A stretch of 64,000 nt of DNA from Muriicola sp041358175 (GTDB taxonomy: Bacteria > Bacteroidota > Bacteroidia > Flavobacteriales > Flavobacteriaceae): the NCBI RefSeq assembly GCF_041358175.1, contig NZ_JBGKBE010000005.1, positions 62,001 through 126,000 on the forward strand, in the 5' to 3' direction. The translations under genes were made by a program, and so were the position numbers. Below, piece after piece: positions 1 to 8,955 of the stretch. The notes under the pieces are model-generated. The model saw only the letters and a program-made list of their open reading frames with translations, had not been told where the DNA came from and did no database searches. How positions within the stretch are numbered: the stretch's first letter is position 1; each line of letters opens with the position of its first letter.

Positions 1-2728
1 AATACAAGGCTTCTGCAGCAAGTGACCCTGAAGCGATTTTCTGCACTTTCGCATAAGCCTCTTCTGCAGTTTCCTCGTCAGCTGTTTTCATGGCTGATCT
101 GGCGATCATGATCTGTGCATCACTCTTTATCCTGTCATCTAAGCCAGGTGAGTTCAGCACCTTATCGGCATACTCCAGTGTTTTTTCATAATTCTTTTGA
201 TCGTAGTATGCCTTCATCAAATTCTGACGAGCATATGTCCTGTTTTGGGTGATGTCAGCGGAATTCTCCAGCTGGATCAGGTATTGCATTGCGTTAGCGT
301 AGTCCTCTTTTGCAAGCAGGAGTTCACAAACACGAGTCAATGCCTGTTCCTTATAATCACTTCCTCCCCTGTCGGCAACATATTTAAAGGAATTCAATGC
401 CTTTTCCTGATTTCCCTCGGCAAACTGCAACTGTGCCAGTTTAAAATGTACATCTACAATGTGTAAACCGGAAGGAAATTCAGAGATATAATTCTCATAC
501 CCCTTTATGGCGGCGGCAGTGCGACCTTCAAGAGCTTGTTTTTCTGCAGATTCAAAGGTGGCATTATCGAGTTCAGCATCTGAAACCTCTACAAAATCGA
601 GATTTCGTACCCAGGCCGCATATTCATTTACCCTGCCCATATCCATATAGACCAATTTTGCCGTGTTCACAGCCTGAATTGCTTCCTGTGAGTTAGGGTA
701 TTTGTCAACCACAGAACCAAATTTAGACAGGGCTTCTTCATTGCGATTGGTATTGTAATGAACCAACCCCTGCCGGAGAAGTGCCTGAGGTACCAGTTTA
801 CTACCGGGGTAAAAATTCACCATGTCAGCAAACGCCTTCAGTCCTTCCTGGTTCCTGTTTTCCCTGATATAGGAATTCCCCAGTTCAAAAAGAACATCAT
901 CTTTTAATGTTGAGGAGGGATAGGCAGTTAAAAATGCATTGAGTTCAGCCAGTTTCGTGGAATTCCGCCCCATAAATCCGTAGCTTACTGCTTTCTGGAA
1001 GGCAGCATAATCCTTTTCCCTGCCATTTCCGGAAATATAGTCGGTATAGGCTTCAATGGCACTGTTGTATTTGCTTGTTACAAAATAACAATCCCCAAGC
1101 CTTACCTGTGCATCCTGAGCTTTTTCATTCCCTATGGTTGCTGATTTATAATTCCTGAAGTACGGTATAGCCGAATTGTAATCCTTTAACTTAAAATAGG
1201 AATATCCCAAATTGTAATCCAGCTCCTTAAATTCTTCAGTTCTGGCGGCAACCGGACTTTGTTGAAAGCGGATATATTCAACAAGTGCCTCGTCAAAACG
1301 ATTGAGCAAATAACTGGCTTCGCCTTTCCAGTACCGAGACCTTGCCGTAAAAACAGCATCAGCATCACTTTTAATAGCCCTGTCTAAAATATCGGCCGTT
1401 TCGGCGTAATCTCCGTCGAGAAACAATTCCATTCCGCGGAAAAAAGCTACTTTCTGGTAGGTCGATTTATTGGCGTAATTCCTGTTTTGCTCAATTAATT
1501 CCAGTGCACCTTTAAAGTTTTTTGAGGTGAGGTAAGAGTCCACCAACAAGTCCTGAAGTTCAGGGGCGTATGTGTCTTTAGGGTATCGATCAAGATAGGT
1601 TGAAAGCACCTGCGTAACAGGCTCATAAGCGTTCCCGATCTCATAACTGAGTCGGGCGTAATTAAGCAGGGCGTCTTTTTCTATTTCAGGAGAAAAATCC
1701 ATTTGCGAGGCATTTCTAAAGGCATTAAGAGCTTCCTGTTTCTTCCCGAGTTTTAGATAGCACTCGGCAAGATGGTAGTAAGCGTTCTGCGCCACGCTGT
1801 TCGTACCGTCAATAATCTTATTGAACTGCAGGATGGCATTGGCATAATCCTGCTGCTGATAATAACAGTAACCCAGCTGATAGTAGTCTGTATTGTTCCA
1901 TCTGCCCCGTTTACCGCGATAGGCCTCCAGGTAGGGAATGGCCTGGGCGTATTGCTGCAGATTGAAATAACTCTCTCCTATGATCTTGTTGAGTTCGGAA
2001 ACCTCCTGCCTGTCGGAATTTGGAAGCTGTTTTTTTCCCAGGGCGATGGCTTCTTCAAAATTGCCCAGCTTAAAATTCAGATCTGCCTGGAAGTAGGAGA
2101 GTTTCTCATCGAGAAGATCCTGGTCTGTGATCTGATCAAATCTTTCGGTAGCCTCCTGGTAATCGTCCTGTTGGTAGGCAATAAATCCCATGTAATACTT
2201 GGCTTGCGAACCGTATTCGGGTGAATTTAACACACGGTTAAAATAGCTTTTGGCCTCCTCGGGTTTTTTAGCGGCGTAAAGGGAATAGCCAAGATTGAAG
2301 TGGTAGCGTTCCCGGTCCTTTTTCGGAACCGTATAAGGCTCTACTTTCTTATACCATTTAAGCGCATATGGATATTTACCATTCTCGAAATAATAATCGG
2401 CTACATCCATAAATGCCGCATCGCGTTTGGTAGAAGTCGGATAACTTTCCACAAAATCTTCCATCAGTCGGTCTGCCCCCAACTGATTGAGTCTTACAGC
2501 TGCGTTGGCCGCGTAATAGGCACTGTTAGCTTTGGTTTCCTCGTTTTGGGTCCTTGCTTTTACTTTTTCAAAGAGGGTTTGCGCAGCCTGGTACTGTTTG
2601 TTATTATATAGTTGGAGCGCTTCCTGGTATTCACTGTCATCATGGGTATAGATTCCAGATTCCTGTGCATTTACCAAAATTAGCAGCCCAAGGGCCACGA
2701 GGGTTAAGGCGGTCTTTTTCTTTAACAT
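1..2728 (-). CDS. Large secreted tetratricopeptide-repeat protein (partial, C terminus outside window)
   Basis: Reading the reverse strand from an ATG at 2728 gives one open frame that runs off the left edge; about 909 codons are visible. It opens with a signal peptide (MLKKKTALTLVALG..., ending ...LVNAQ), so the protein is exported, probably periplasmic. The rest is a nearly unbroken series of about 34-residue helical TPR units, recognisable by repeated patterns such as AxxxFxxxL, YxLGxCYYQ and YPxSxxxxDA. TPR arrays are protein-protein scaffolds; no catalytic motif is seen. It is divergent from ftsE, an arrangement I recall from other Flavobacteriaceae (memory, not checked). A role in envelope assembly or division is inference only. 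Because the gene is open at the window edge, every short open frame on the other strand here is a shadow. Confidence 0.85.
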   Translation of the reverse strand, partial: MLKKKTALTLVALGLLILVNAQESGIYTHDDSEYQEALQLYNNKQYQAAQTLFEKVKARTQNEETKANSAYYAANAAVRLNQLGADRLMEDFVESYPTSTKRDAAFMDVADYYFENGKYPYALKWYKKVEPYTVPKKDRERYHFNLGYSLYAAKKPEEAKSYFNRVLNSPEYGSQAKYYMGFIAYQQDDYQEATERFDQITDQDLLDEKLSYFQADLNFKLGNFEEAIALGKKQLPNSDRQEVSELNKIIGESYFNLQQYAQAIPYLEAYRGKRGRWNNTDYYQLGYCYYQQQDYANAILQFNKIIDGTNSVAQNAYYHLAECYLKLGKKQEALNAFRNASQMDFSPEIEKDALLNYARLSYEIGNAYEPVTQVLSTYLDRYPKDTYAPELQDLLVDSYLTSKNFKGALELIEQNRNYANKSTYQKVAFFRGMELFLDGDYAETADILDRAIKSDADAVFTARSRYWKGEASYLLNRFDEALVEYIRFQQSPVAARTEEFKELDYNLGYSYFKLKDYNSAIPYFRNYKSATIGNEKAQDAQVRLGDCYFVTSKYNSAIEAYTDYISGNGREKDYAAFQKAVSYGFMGRNSTKLAELNAFLTAYPSSTLKDDVLFELGNSYIRENRNQEGLKAFADMVNFYPGSKLVPQALLRQGLVHYNTNRNEEALSKFGSVVDKYPNSQEAIQAVNTAKLVYMDMGRVNEYAAWVRNLDFVEVSDAELDNATFESAEKQALEGRTAAAIKGYENYISEFPSGLHIVDVHFKLAQLQFAEGNQEKALNSFKYVADRGGSDYKEQALTRVCELLLAKEDYANAMQYLIQLENSADITQNRTYARQNLMKAYYDQKNYEKTLEYADKVLNSPGLDDRIKSDAQIMIARSAMKTADEETAEEAYAKVQKIASGSLAAEALY

Positions 2729-2774
2729 AGTGTTCTAAAACTCGTGAGAATTACCGTATTTGTCTTAGTAACGG

Positions 2775-2806
2775 CAAATATCGGGTTGCAGTATAATCCA
2801 GTCAAA
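2775..2806 (-). promoter_or_regulatory. Candidate promoter of the TPR gene
   Basis: On the reverse strand TTTG (2806-2803) is followed after 20 bases by GATATTTG (2782-2775), one mismatch from the Bacteroidota TTTG / TAnnTTTG pattern. Transcription would start near 2768, about 40 bases before the ATG. Confidence 0.45.
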
Positions 2807-2877
2807 GAAAAAGTTTTTTAAGCGGCCTGTTCTTTTTATCCTGTAGAACTTATTACTTTTATATCAACAAAAGATGT

Positions 2878-3561
2878 ATGGAAGAGCCTGTACTAAGCTT
2901 AAAGGATGTTGCTGTTTTCCAAAAAGAAAATTTGGTATTAAACGATATCAATCTGGAGGTCAGGAAGGGTGAATTTGTATACCTTATCGGAAAAACCGGG
3001 AGTGGGAAGAGTAGCTTTATGAAAACTCTTTATGCAGATCTTCCATTGAAACAGGGTCATGGCCGGGTGGTAGGGTTTAATCTTAAGACACTTGAGGAAA
3101 AGAATATCCCGTATCTGAGACGAAAATTAGGAGTTGTTTTCCAGGATTTTAAACTTCTTCCGGACAGGAATATCCATAAAAATCTTCAATTTGTTCTAAG
3201 AGCCACTGGATGGAAAGATTCGACCAAAATGGATGCCAAGATTGAGGAAGTTCTCGAAAAAGTGGGGATGAAGACCAAAGGATTTAAATTTCCCCATGAG
3301 CTTTCAGGGGGAGAACAACAGCGGGTAGCCATTGCCAGAGCCTTACTCAATGACCCCGAACTCATTCTTGCTGATGAACCTACTGGTAATCTCGATCCTC
3401 AAACCAGCGTGGAAGTAATGAAGGTGCTGCAGGAAATCAACCAGACCGGACGTACTATCCTTATGGCTACACATGACTACGCACTGATCCTGAAATACCC
3501 TTCCAAGACTTTAAAATGCGATGGGAATAAGGTTTTTGAAGTAGTTCAGAAAGCGGTTTAA
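2878..3561 (+). CDS. ftsE: Cell-division ABC transporter ATPase FtsE
   Basis: A 227-residue ABC ATPase with Walker A GKTGSGKSS (38-46), Q-loop VVFQD (Q89), signature LSGGEQQRV (142-150) and Walker B LILADEPTG (162-170). Length and the RRKLGVVFQDFKLL region match FtsE, the ATPase that with FtsX drives peptidoglycan-hydrolase activation at the septum. No ftsX lies next to it; the permease at 28930-30210 is of the LolC/E type instead. The ATG at 2878 is preceded by TACTTTTA (2854-2861), a -7-like box, leaving a leader of about 10 bases. The divergent neighbour is the TPR protein. FtsE and LolD ATPases are close relatives, so the division assignment is by overall resemblance. Confidence 0.85.
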   Translation: MEEPVLSLKDVAVFQKENLVLNDINLEVRKGEFVYLIGKTGSGKSSFMKTLYADLPLKQGHGRVVGFNLKTLEEKNIPYLRRKLGVVFQDFKLLPDRNIHKNLQFVLRATGWKDSTKMDAKIEEVLEKVGMKTKGFKFPHELSGGEQQRVAIARALLNDPELILADEPTGNLDPQTSVEVMKVLQEINQTGRTILMATHDYALILKYPSKTLKCDGNKVFEVVQKAV

Positions 3562-3643
3562 TTGCTTTTGACAACCCCAGGCACTTCTTATTTCTGAAAG
3601 AAAAAAAAGCGTATCTTTCTCACAACAACCAACCTGATTAATT

Positions 3644-5305
3644 ATGAAACTAAAAGCTTTCACCTTACCCCTATTCCTGCTATTCCTACTTTCATGTAAA
3701 ACTGATCCTGCTCCACTAGCTGAAACAGTGGTTGAGGAAGTAAAAGAATGGCAGCCCGAGGATACCCGAAGTATGACAGGAGTAATGGCCAAAAGAGGCC
3801 TGATCTACAATTCTGAAACGGATACTGAAGGTTATGTGCTTTTTGAACCATCAAGCAGTACATCCACCTTTTTAATTAACAAGAATGGAGAGGTGGTACA
3901 CCGATGGGATTCCGACCTCAATTCAATGAACTCCTATCTTCAACCAAACGGACATCTTATCCGGATGGAGCGCGATGAAAATTTCCCAACCTTTGCGGCA
4001 GGAGGGCAGTCCGGTAGAATTAAGGAATACGACTGGGAGGGGAACCTCGTATGGGACTTTGCTTATTTTAGTGAAACCTACCTCACCCACCACGATATAG
4101 AAGTAATGCCCAATGGCAACATCCTAGCGATTTCTTATGATGCAATAAGTGCTGAGGAAGCCGAAGCATCAGGGATGGACCCCCAACACATACCAAAGGC
4201 GGGAATATGGCTCGATAAGATCATAGAGATTGAACCTGTAAAACCAAAAGGAGGCAAGGTAATCTGGGAATGGAGAATGCAGGACCATCTCGTACAGGAA
4301 TTTGATCCTTCAAAAAAGAACTATGCAATAGTTGCTGAACATCCCAGAAAGATCAATCTCAATACAGCCAGTGAAGAAGCTGGTCCTCCCATGACCCAGG
4401 AACGTCTGGACCAAATGAAAAAAATGGGCTTTTTAACTTCCAATGCGACTGTAGACAACCGCGGCTCGGATATCACCCACACCAATGCCATATCGTATAA
4501 TCCTGAACTCGATCAGATCGTCATTAGTGTTCCGGGATATGGAGAGATCTTTGTCATTGATCACAGCACTACTACGGAGGAAGCCAGAACAGCCTCCGGT
4601 GGCAAGTCGGGATTAGGAGGAGAACTATTATATCGCTGGGGAAATCCCGCCAACTACGGAATGGGAACCAAAGAAGATCAGAAGTTATTTGGACAACACG
4701 ACAGCAAATGGATCCCGAAAGGATATCCGGGCGAAGGAAATCTGATGGTCTACAACAACGATATTCCTCATCCGGATAACAAGCTTCCCAATATGTGGGC
4801 AGCTCTGGCGGGTAATCCCTCGCCCGAATTAAATGTATCTATAGGAGATGTAGGTAATTATTCTGCTGTCCATGAATGGAAGATACCTACCTCAGAAAAC
4901 GGATTTTACGAGCCAAATGAGAATGGGGTATTCGGGCCAAAAACACCCGACTGGACCTATACTGCCCCGGATAAATATTCTATGTATTCTTCCTTTATTT
5001 CAGGGGCTCATCGGCTAAAAAACGGACATACACTTATCACTCAGGGGAAGCAGGGTAGATTTATAGAAGTTGACGAGAATGGCAAACTTGTCTGGGAGTA
5101 TTGGAATCCCTTCGTGGATGACTACAAATTACCCGACGGATCCCCTGCTCAACCTACGGGGCCTTTTATATTTGGGATTTTCAGGGCCACCTTATACCCT
5201 GAGGATCACCGGGCTTTCAAAGGCAAAAGTCTGGAGCCAATAGCTCCTCAACCCGATCCATTTATCTTTAAAATGCCACCTCCACAGGAAGAAATTGCTC
5301 AATAA
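3644..5305 (+). CDS. Arylsulfotransferase (ASST)-family lipoprotein
   Basis: 553 residues. The N terminus is a lipoprotein signal with lipobox LLSC (Cys18). The body carries repeated propeller-like blades: ...FLINKNGEVVHRWDS, GRIKEYDWEGNLVWDF, and near the C terminus GRFIEVDENGKLVWEYWNP, together with HHDIEVMPNGNIL, typical of the arylsulfotransferase superfamily (Pfam ASST / Arylsulfotransferase_2). Bacterial ASSTs transfer sulfate between phenolic compounds without PAPS through a catalytic His; THHDIE and GQHDSKW are the obvious candidates here, but I cannot fix the catalytic residue. It sits 24 bases upstream of a PAPS-type sulfotransferase, suggesting co-transcription. Eukaryote-like or catalytically inactive members exist, so activity is unproven. 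Confidence 0.75.
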   Translation: MKLKAFTLPLFLLFLLSCKTDPAPLAETVVEEVKEWQPEDTRSMTGVMAKRGLIYNSETDTEGYVLFEPSSSTSTFLINKNGEVVHRWDSDLNSMNSYLQPNGHLIRMERDENFPTFAAGGQSGRIKEYDWEGNLVWDFAYFSETYLTHHDIEVMPNGNILAISYDAISAEEAEASGMDPQHIPKAGIWLDKIIEIEPVKPKGGKVIWEWRMQDHLVQEFDPSKKNYAIVAEHPRKINLNTASEEAGPPMTQERLDQMKKMGFLTSNATVDNRGSDITHTNAISYNPELDQIVISVPGYGEIFVIDHSTTTEEARTASGGKSGLGGELLYRWGNPANYGMGTKEDQKLFGQHDSKWIPKGYPGEGNLMVYNNDIPHPDNKLPNMWAALAGNPSPELNVSIGDVGNYSAVHEWKIPTSENGFYEPNENGVFGPKTPDWTYTAPDKYSMYSSFISGAHRLKNGHTLITQGKQGRFIEVDENGKLVWEYWNPFVDDYKLPDGSPAQPTGPFIFGIFRATLYPEDHRAFKGKSLEPIAPQPDPFIFKMPPPQEEIAQ

Positions 5306-5329
5306 AATATCAACCTTAAACCAAAAATA

Positions 5330-6010
5330 ATGTCAATTAAAATCATCGGAGCCGGATTCCCAAGAACGGGAACGACTACACTTAAAAGATCGCTTGAAAT
5401 GCTTGGATTTAATCATGTCTACCACATGAAAGAACTCCTTGTAAACCCACATAATCTTCACTATTGGAAAACCCTGTCTGAAACAGGGGACACAGATTGG
5501 GAAGGACTTTACAAAGGGTATGATGCCACAGTGGACTTTCCAGGATATCCCTGGTATAAAGAACATATGAAACGCTATCCGGATGCCAAAGTGATCCTTA
5601 CTGTCAGGGATTTTGATGCCTGGTATAAAAGTGTAGACAGTACTGTTTACCGGGCCGGACCCCAGACTCCTGGCGAAAAAATAAAGATGATGGGGAAGCT
5701 GCTTTTTAGCTCAAGGGCCAGAAATGTGGTAAAGTGCATTAAATTCTTTAAAAAGACCTTTTTTGCAGGTGAGTTAAGCGGCAATTTCGAAGACAAAGCA
5801 CATGCAAAAAAAGTTTGGGAAGGACATCTGGCAGAGGTAAAACAGTTTGTTCCCGAAGAAAAACTATTGGTATACGATGTACGGGACGGCTGGGCACCCC
5901 TTTGTAAATTCCTGGGGGTTGAAGAACCTGCCGAATCTTTGCCACATTTAAACAAGAAGGAAAACTTCAAAGAAATGCTCCCTAAATTAATGAAAGGGCA
6001 AATGGCCTGA
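5330..6010 (+). CDS. PAPS-dependent sulfotransferase-family protein
   Basis: 226 residues, no signal peptide. The 5'-phosphosulfate-binding loop is GFPRTGTTTL (9-18), and a 3'-phosphate-binding segment VILTVRDFDAWYKSV follows near residue 88, the two hallmark motifs of P-loop sulfotransferases; overall it resembles the Sulfotransfer_4 family. These enzymes move a sulfo group from PAPS to an acceptor; the acceptor cannot be told from the sequence. The gene follows the ASST-like lipoprotein by 24 bases and is probably in its operon, so both may act on sulfated small molecules, although one is exported and the other cytosolic. Confidence 0.8.
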   Translation: MSIKIIGAGFPRTGTTTLKRSLEMLGFNHVYHMKELLVNPHNLHYWKTLSETGDTDWEGLYKGYDATVDFPGYPWYKEHMKRYPDAKVILTVRDFDAWYKSVDSTVYRAGPQTPGEKIKMMGKLLFSSRARNVVKCIKFFKKTFFAGELSGNFEDKAHAKKVWEGHLAEVKQFVPEEKLLVYDVRDGWAPLCKFLGVEEPAESLPHLNKKENFKEMLPKLMKGQMA

Positions 6011-6081
6011 TTGATTTAAGGTGTACTTCTTTCTCAGGTCTGTAACCAGATCATTTAATAATCCGCTTTGAATTTCCCTCT

Positions 6082-7242
6082 ATGAATTCAGAAACCTGGC
6101 AGGTAAAAGCCACGCTTTTGTTGGTGAGTAGTCTTACCATCATGTCTATGATCACCATTTCGGCTTCCCTCCCGGATATGACCGCAACTTTTTCGGATGT
6201 CCCCAATCACCTTGCCCTGGTAAAATTATCCCTTTCGTTTCCCGGGTTATTTATTGCCCTCAGTGCAATCGCAGCAGGAATAATTATAGATAAAACGGGA
6301 AGATTAAAACTTTTGGGGGTTGCGCTGGTCCTCTACGCCATCGGCGGCACTTCAGGATACTGGCTTAATAACCTCTATGCGATCCTGGTCGGCAGGGCAC
6401 TGCTTGGTATTTCGGTCGGAATTTCCATGACTATCGTCACTACACTCGTAGCTGATTATTACCAGGGAAAGGCACGGCAGAAATTTGCGGGTCTGCAAAT
6501 CGCCGTAATGTCTTTAGGAGGTATATTATTTATTACTCTAGGAGGAATCCTTGCCGACATCAACTGGCGCGTTCCTTTTTTGCTATACCTTTTTTCGCTC
6601 CTGATCCTTCCCCCCGCCTTCCTGTTTCTAAAGGAACCCGGGAGGGTAAAACAACCCGAACAGAAGAGTATCATTAAATCTCCGGGAATTATCTGGTTGA
6701 TCTTTGGCAATGTGATGCTGATGTGGATCATCTTCTTTATTATCCCCGTACAGATTCCATTCTATCTGAAATCAATTGGAATAGAAAAAAACACCATGAT
6801 TGGAATAGCTATCGCTTCCAGTACGTTATTTTCGGCCATATCCTCATTTTCTTACAGCAGGATCAAGGACTTGATGGGATTTCGCCAGATCTTTGGCCTG
6901 GGTTACTTCCTGATGGCCCTGGCGTTCGTAGCGATTGCATACGGAAACTCATATGTCATGGTGCTCCTGGGAATGCTTCTGGCCGGTTTTGGTATGGGTC
7001 TAATGATCCCAAATGCCAATGTCTGGGTAATGCAACTGGCGCCACAGGAAATCAGGGGACAGGAGATTGGGCGCCTTACTACTTTCTGGTTTTTAGGGCA
7101 GTTCTTATCCCCACTTGTGCTTCTTCCATTTTTGGATTACTTTTCCCTTGCTCAATTATTTTATGGTCTTGGCATCGTTTTGTTTGGTCTTACCCTCACC
7201 TTTCTGGTCTGGTATTGGGTTCAACCACGACAAATACAGTGA
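6082..7242 (+). CDS. MFS transporter
   Basis: 386 residues with about 12 hydrophobic segments and no long soluble domain. The cytoplasmic loop after the second membrane segment (GIIIDKTGRLKLL) fits the MFS motif G-x3-D-x-x-G-R-[KR], and there is a longer central loop near residues 190-200 (KEPGRVKQPEQKS). It is probably an exporter of the 12-segment type (DHA1-like) in the inner membrane; the substrate cannot be predicted. The ATG at 6082 lies 72 bases after the sulfotransferase. The Nudix-fusion gene begins 30 bases downstream, so the two may be co-transcribed. Confidence 0.85.
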   Translation: MNSETWQVKATLLLVSSLTIMSMITISASLPDMTATFSDVPNHLALVKLSLSFPGLFIALSAIAAGIIIDKTGRLKLLGVALVLYAIGGTSGYWLNNLYAILVGRALLGISVGISMTIVTTLVADYYQGKARQKFAGLQIAVMSLGGILFITLGGILADINWRVPFLLYLFSLLILPPAFLFLKEPGRVKQPEQKSIIKSPGIIWLIFGNVMLMWIIFFIIPVQIPFYLKSIGIEKNTMIGIAIASSTLFSAISSFSYSRIKDLMGFRQIFGLGYFLMALAFVAIAYGNSYVMVLLGMLLAGFGMGLMIPNANVWVMQLAPQEIRGQEIGRLTTFWFLGQFLSPLVLLPFLDYFSLAQLFYGLGIVLFGLTLTFLVWYWVQPRQIQ

Positions 7243-7271
7243 ATTATTGATAATAATTATCCCCAAATCTA

Positions 7272-8084
7272 TTGATACGGAAGATTAAAACCTCAGCCCC
7301 CGATAAGAAGTCGAACCCCTTGATTGGGGTATTGCTCTTTATTATTTCCCTGATATTACTTGTCATCACAGGTCCGGTCGGATTTCTTTACGGCTTAATT
7401 TACTCATTGATTAAAGGTGGTATTTCAGGTCTGGGGGAATACTTATTAAAGATTGCCGTTTCGATTGACCAGCTGGGCAATGTGATGATGCAGCATTTAC
7501 TGAATCTGTTATGGAAAAGGAAGGGAGGTTACCCCTTCGGCAACAGGGATGAAACCATTTCCAGTGCTCTTGGTAGGAATAAGAAACTGGGTATGCTGAC
7601 GGGGTTCGGAAAAGGCATCGACAAATTTCTTGATACGATTGATCCCAATCACTCACTGAATTCTATTGATTACTATATAGAGCCCTCGCCAAAAATCATA
7701 GACAAACTCGCATGGGTAGTGGTTGAAAACAAAAGGCTTTTATGTGTCAGGAGTAAGGGAAAGGAATTGTTCTATATCCCTGGTGGAAAAAGAGAAAAAG
7801 GTGAATCAGACCTCATGGCACTGAGTCGGGAAATCCTGGAAGAACTGCAGGTAATTCTGAAACCGGACAGTTTTAGCTTTTTCGGCAATTTTGAAGCACA
7901 GGCCGATGGGCGACCTAAGGGAATTATGGTTCGATTACGCTGCTACGAATCGAATTACATAGGTACACTGCAGCCGGCGTCTGAGATCGCGGAAATGCAA
8001 TGGTTAGAATACAACGATAGGGAGAAAGTATCAAAAGCGGGGCAATTGGTTTTCGATTTTCTTCGAAACCAGGACAGGATCTAA
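7272..8084 (+). CDS. Membrane-anchored Nudix hydrolase fused to a conserved small-membrane-protein domain
   Basis: 270 residues, one uninterrupted frame. Residues 17-48 hold one or two membrane segments, followed by a conserved-looking stretch (SIDQLGN 64-70, FGNRDETISSALGRNK 89-104, DPNHSLNSI 124-132) that I recall as a stand-alone small protein in other Bacteroidota and their phages (memory only). Residues 145-265 form a Nudix domain with box G172-x5-E178-x7-R186-E-I-L-E-E-L-Q193-V: the usual Gly before the last position is Gln, while the metal-binding E187, E190 and E191 are kept. Nudix enzymes hydrolyse nucleoside diphosphates linked to other moieties; the substrate is unknown. The start is a TTG at 7272; no better ATG exists before the membrane segment. 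Confidence 0.7.
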   Translation: MIRKIKTSAPDKKSNPLIGVLLFIISLILLVITGPVGFLYGLIYSLIKGGISGLGEYLLKIAVSIDQLGNVMMQHLLNLLWKRKGGYPFGNRDETISSALGRNKKLGMLTGFGKGIDKFLDTIDPNHSLNSIDYYIEPSPKIIDKLAWVVVENKRLLCVRSKGKELFYIPGGKREKGESDLMALSREILEELQVILKPDSFSFFGNFEAQADGRPKGIMVRLRCYESNYIGTLQPASEIAEMQWLEYNDREKVSKAGQLVFDFLRNQDRI

Positions 8085-8172
8085 TCATTTTGCCCCACTT
8101 TTTATCTCTTAGTTTTTTGTTACTTTTACGGCCGACTAACCGGGCGGGAATCGCCATTTATTTAAAAATTAA

Positions 8173-8925
8173 ATGACAGTACTGGGAATTGACATTGGAG
8201 GATCGGGCATGAAAGGTGCCCTGGTGGATTCTATAACGGGAGAAATGCTCTCAGAACGATTCCGAATTCCCACACCTTCTTCGCGCAAGCCCAAACCCAT
8301 GGCTAAGGTCTTTAAGGAAATTGTAGATCATTTCAACTACTCTGGCCCCATTGGTTGTGGCTTTCCCACCACCCTAAGACATGGGGTATGTAAATCAAAA
8401 GGCAATCTCCACAAGAAATGGGTCAATGTAAACGTAAAAGAGCTATTTAGTGAGGCCTCCGGTTTGCCTGTGACTGTCATCAATGATGCCGATGCAGCGG
8501 GTTATGCCACCATGAACTACGGAATAGGGAAAGGACGAAAGGGATTTGTGGTAATGATTACCATCGGTACCGGACTGGGAAGCGGGGCTTTCTGGGATGG
8601 TGAACTCATCCCAAATTTTGAGTTAGGACAAATACCCTACAAGGAATACGATAAGATTGAGAAATGGGCCGCAGCCTCCGCCAAAGAAAAAGAAGGTCTT
8701 TCGTATGGGGAATGGGGCAAAAGATTTAATATTTTCCTCGAATTTGTGGAAGTCATTGTATCGCCTGATCTGATCATCCTCGGTGGGGGAACATCAAAGG
8801 ATTTTGATGAATACAAAGAATTTATAACCATAGAAACACCTGTGATTCCGGCCGGTCTCCAGAATCATGCAGGAATTATAGGCGCAGCCGCAGCTGCCAT
8901 GCACCATCCTATTACCCTGGATTAG
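8173..8925 (+). CDS. ppgK: Polyphosphate glucokinase (ROK family)
   Basis: 250 residues, cytosolic. The ATP/polyphosphate loop DIGGSGMKG (6-14) opens the protein; VINDADAAGYA and ITIGTGLGSG are ROK active-site motifs, with the catalytic Asp in NDADA. FELGQIP replaces the ELGH-plus-Cys zinc motif of classical ROK glucokinases, as is usual for polyphosphate glucokinase, which phosphorylates glucose with inorganic polyphosphate or ATP. A -7-like box TACTTTTA is at 8123-8130. It converges with typA, and both share the terminator at 8932-8955. Confidence 0.88.
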   Translation: MTVLGIDIGGSGMKGALVDSITGEMLSERFRIPTPSSRKPKPMAKVFKEIVDHFNYSGPIGCGFPTTLRHGVCKSKGNLHKKWVNVNVKELFSEASGLPVTVINDADAAGYATMNYGIGKGRKGFVVMITIGTGLGSGAFWDGELIPNFELGQIPYKEYDKIEKWAAASAKEKEGLSYGEWGKRFNIFLEFVEVIVSPDLIILGGGTSKDFDEYKEFITIETPVIPAGLQNHAGIIGAAAAAMHHPITLD

Positions 8926-8931
8926 AAAGAA

Positions 8932-8955
8932 AAAAAGCGCCATCAGGCGCTTTTT
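8932..8955. terminator. Bidirectional intrinsic terminator between ppgK and typA
   Basis: Perfect stem AAAAAGCGCC / GGCGCTTTTT with loop ATCA; the A-tract and T-tract serve both strands, ending ppgK (+) and typA (-). Confidence 0.9.

Noticed and set aside
197..2611. Several open frames on the forward strand (for example 1772-2224, 2300-2611)
   Set aside because: They lie antisense to the long TPR frame, which has a signal peptide, repeats and a promoter.
6723..7250. 175-codon forward frame overlapping the MFS gene
   Set aside because: Alternative frame of the transporter without a domain of its own.
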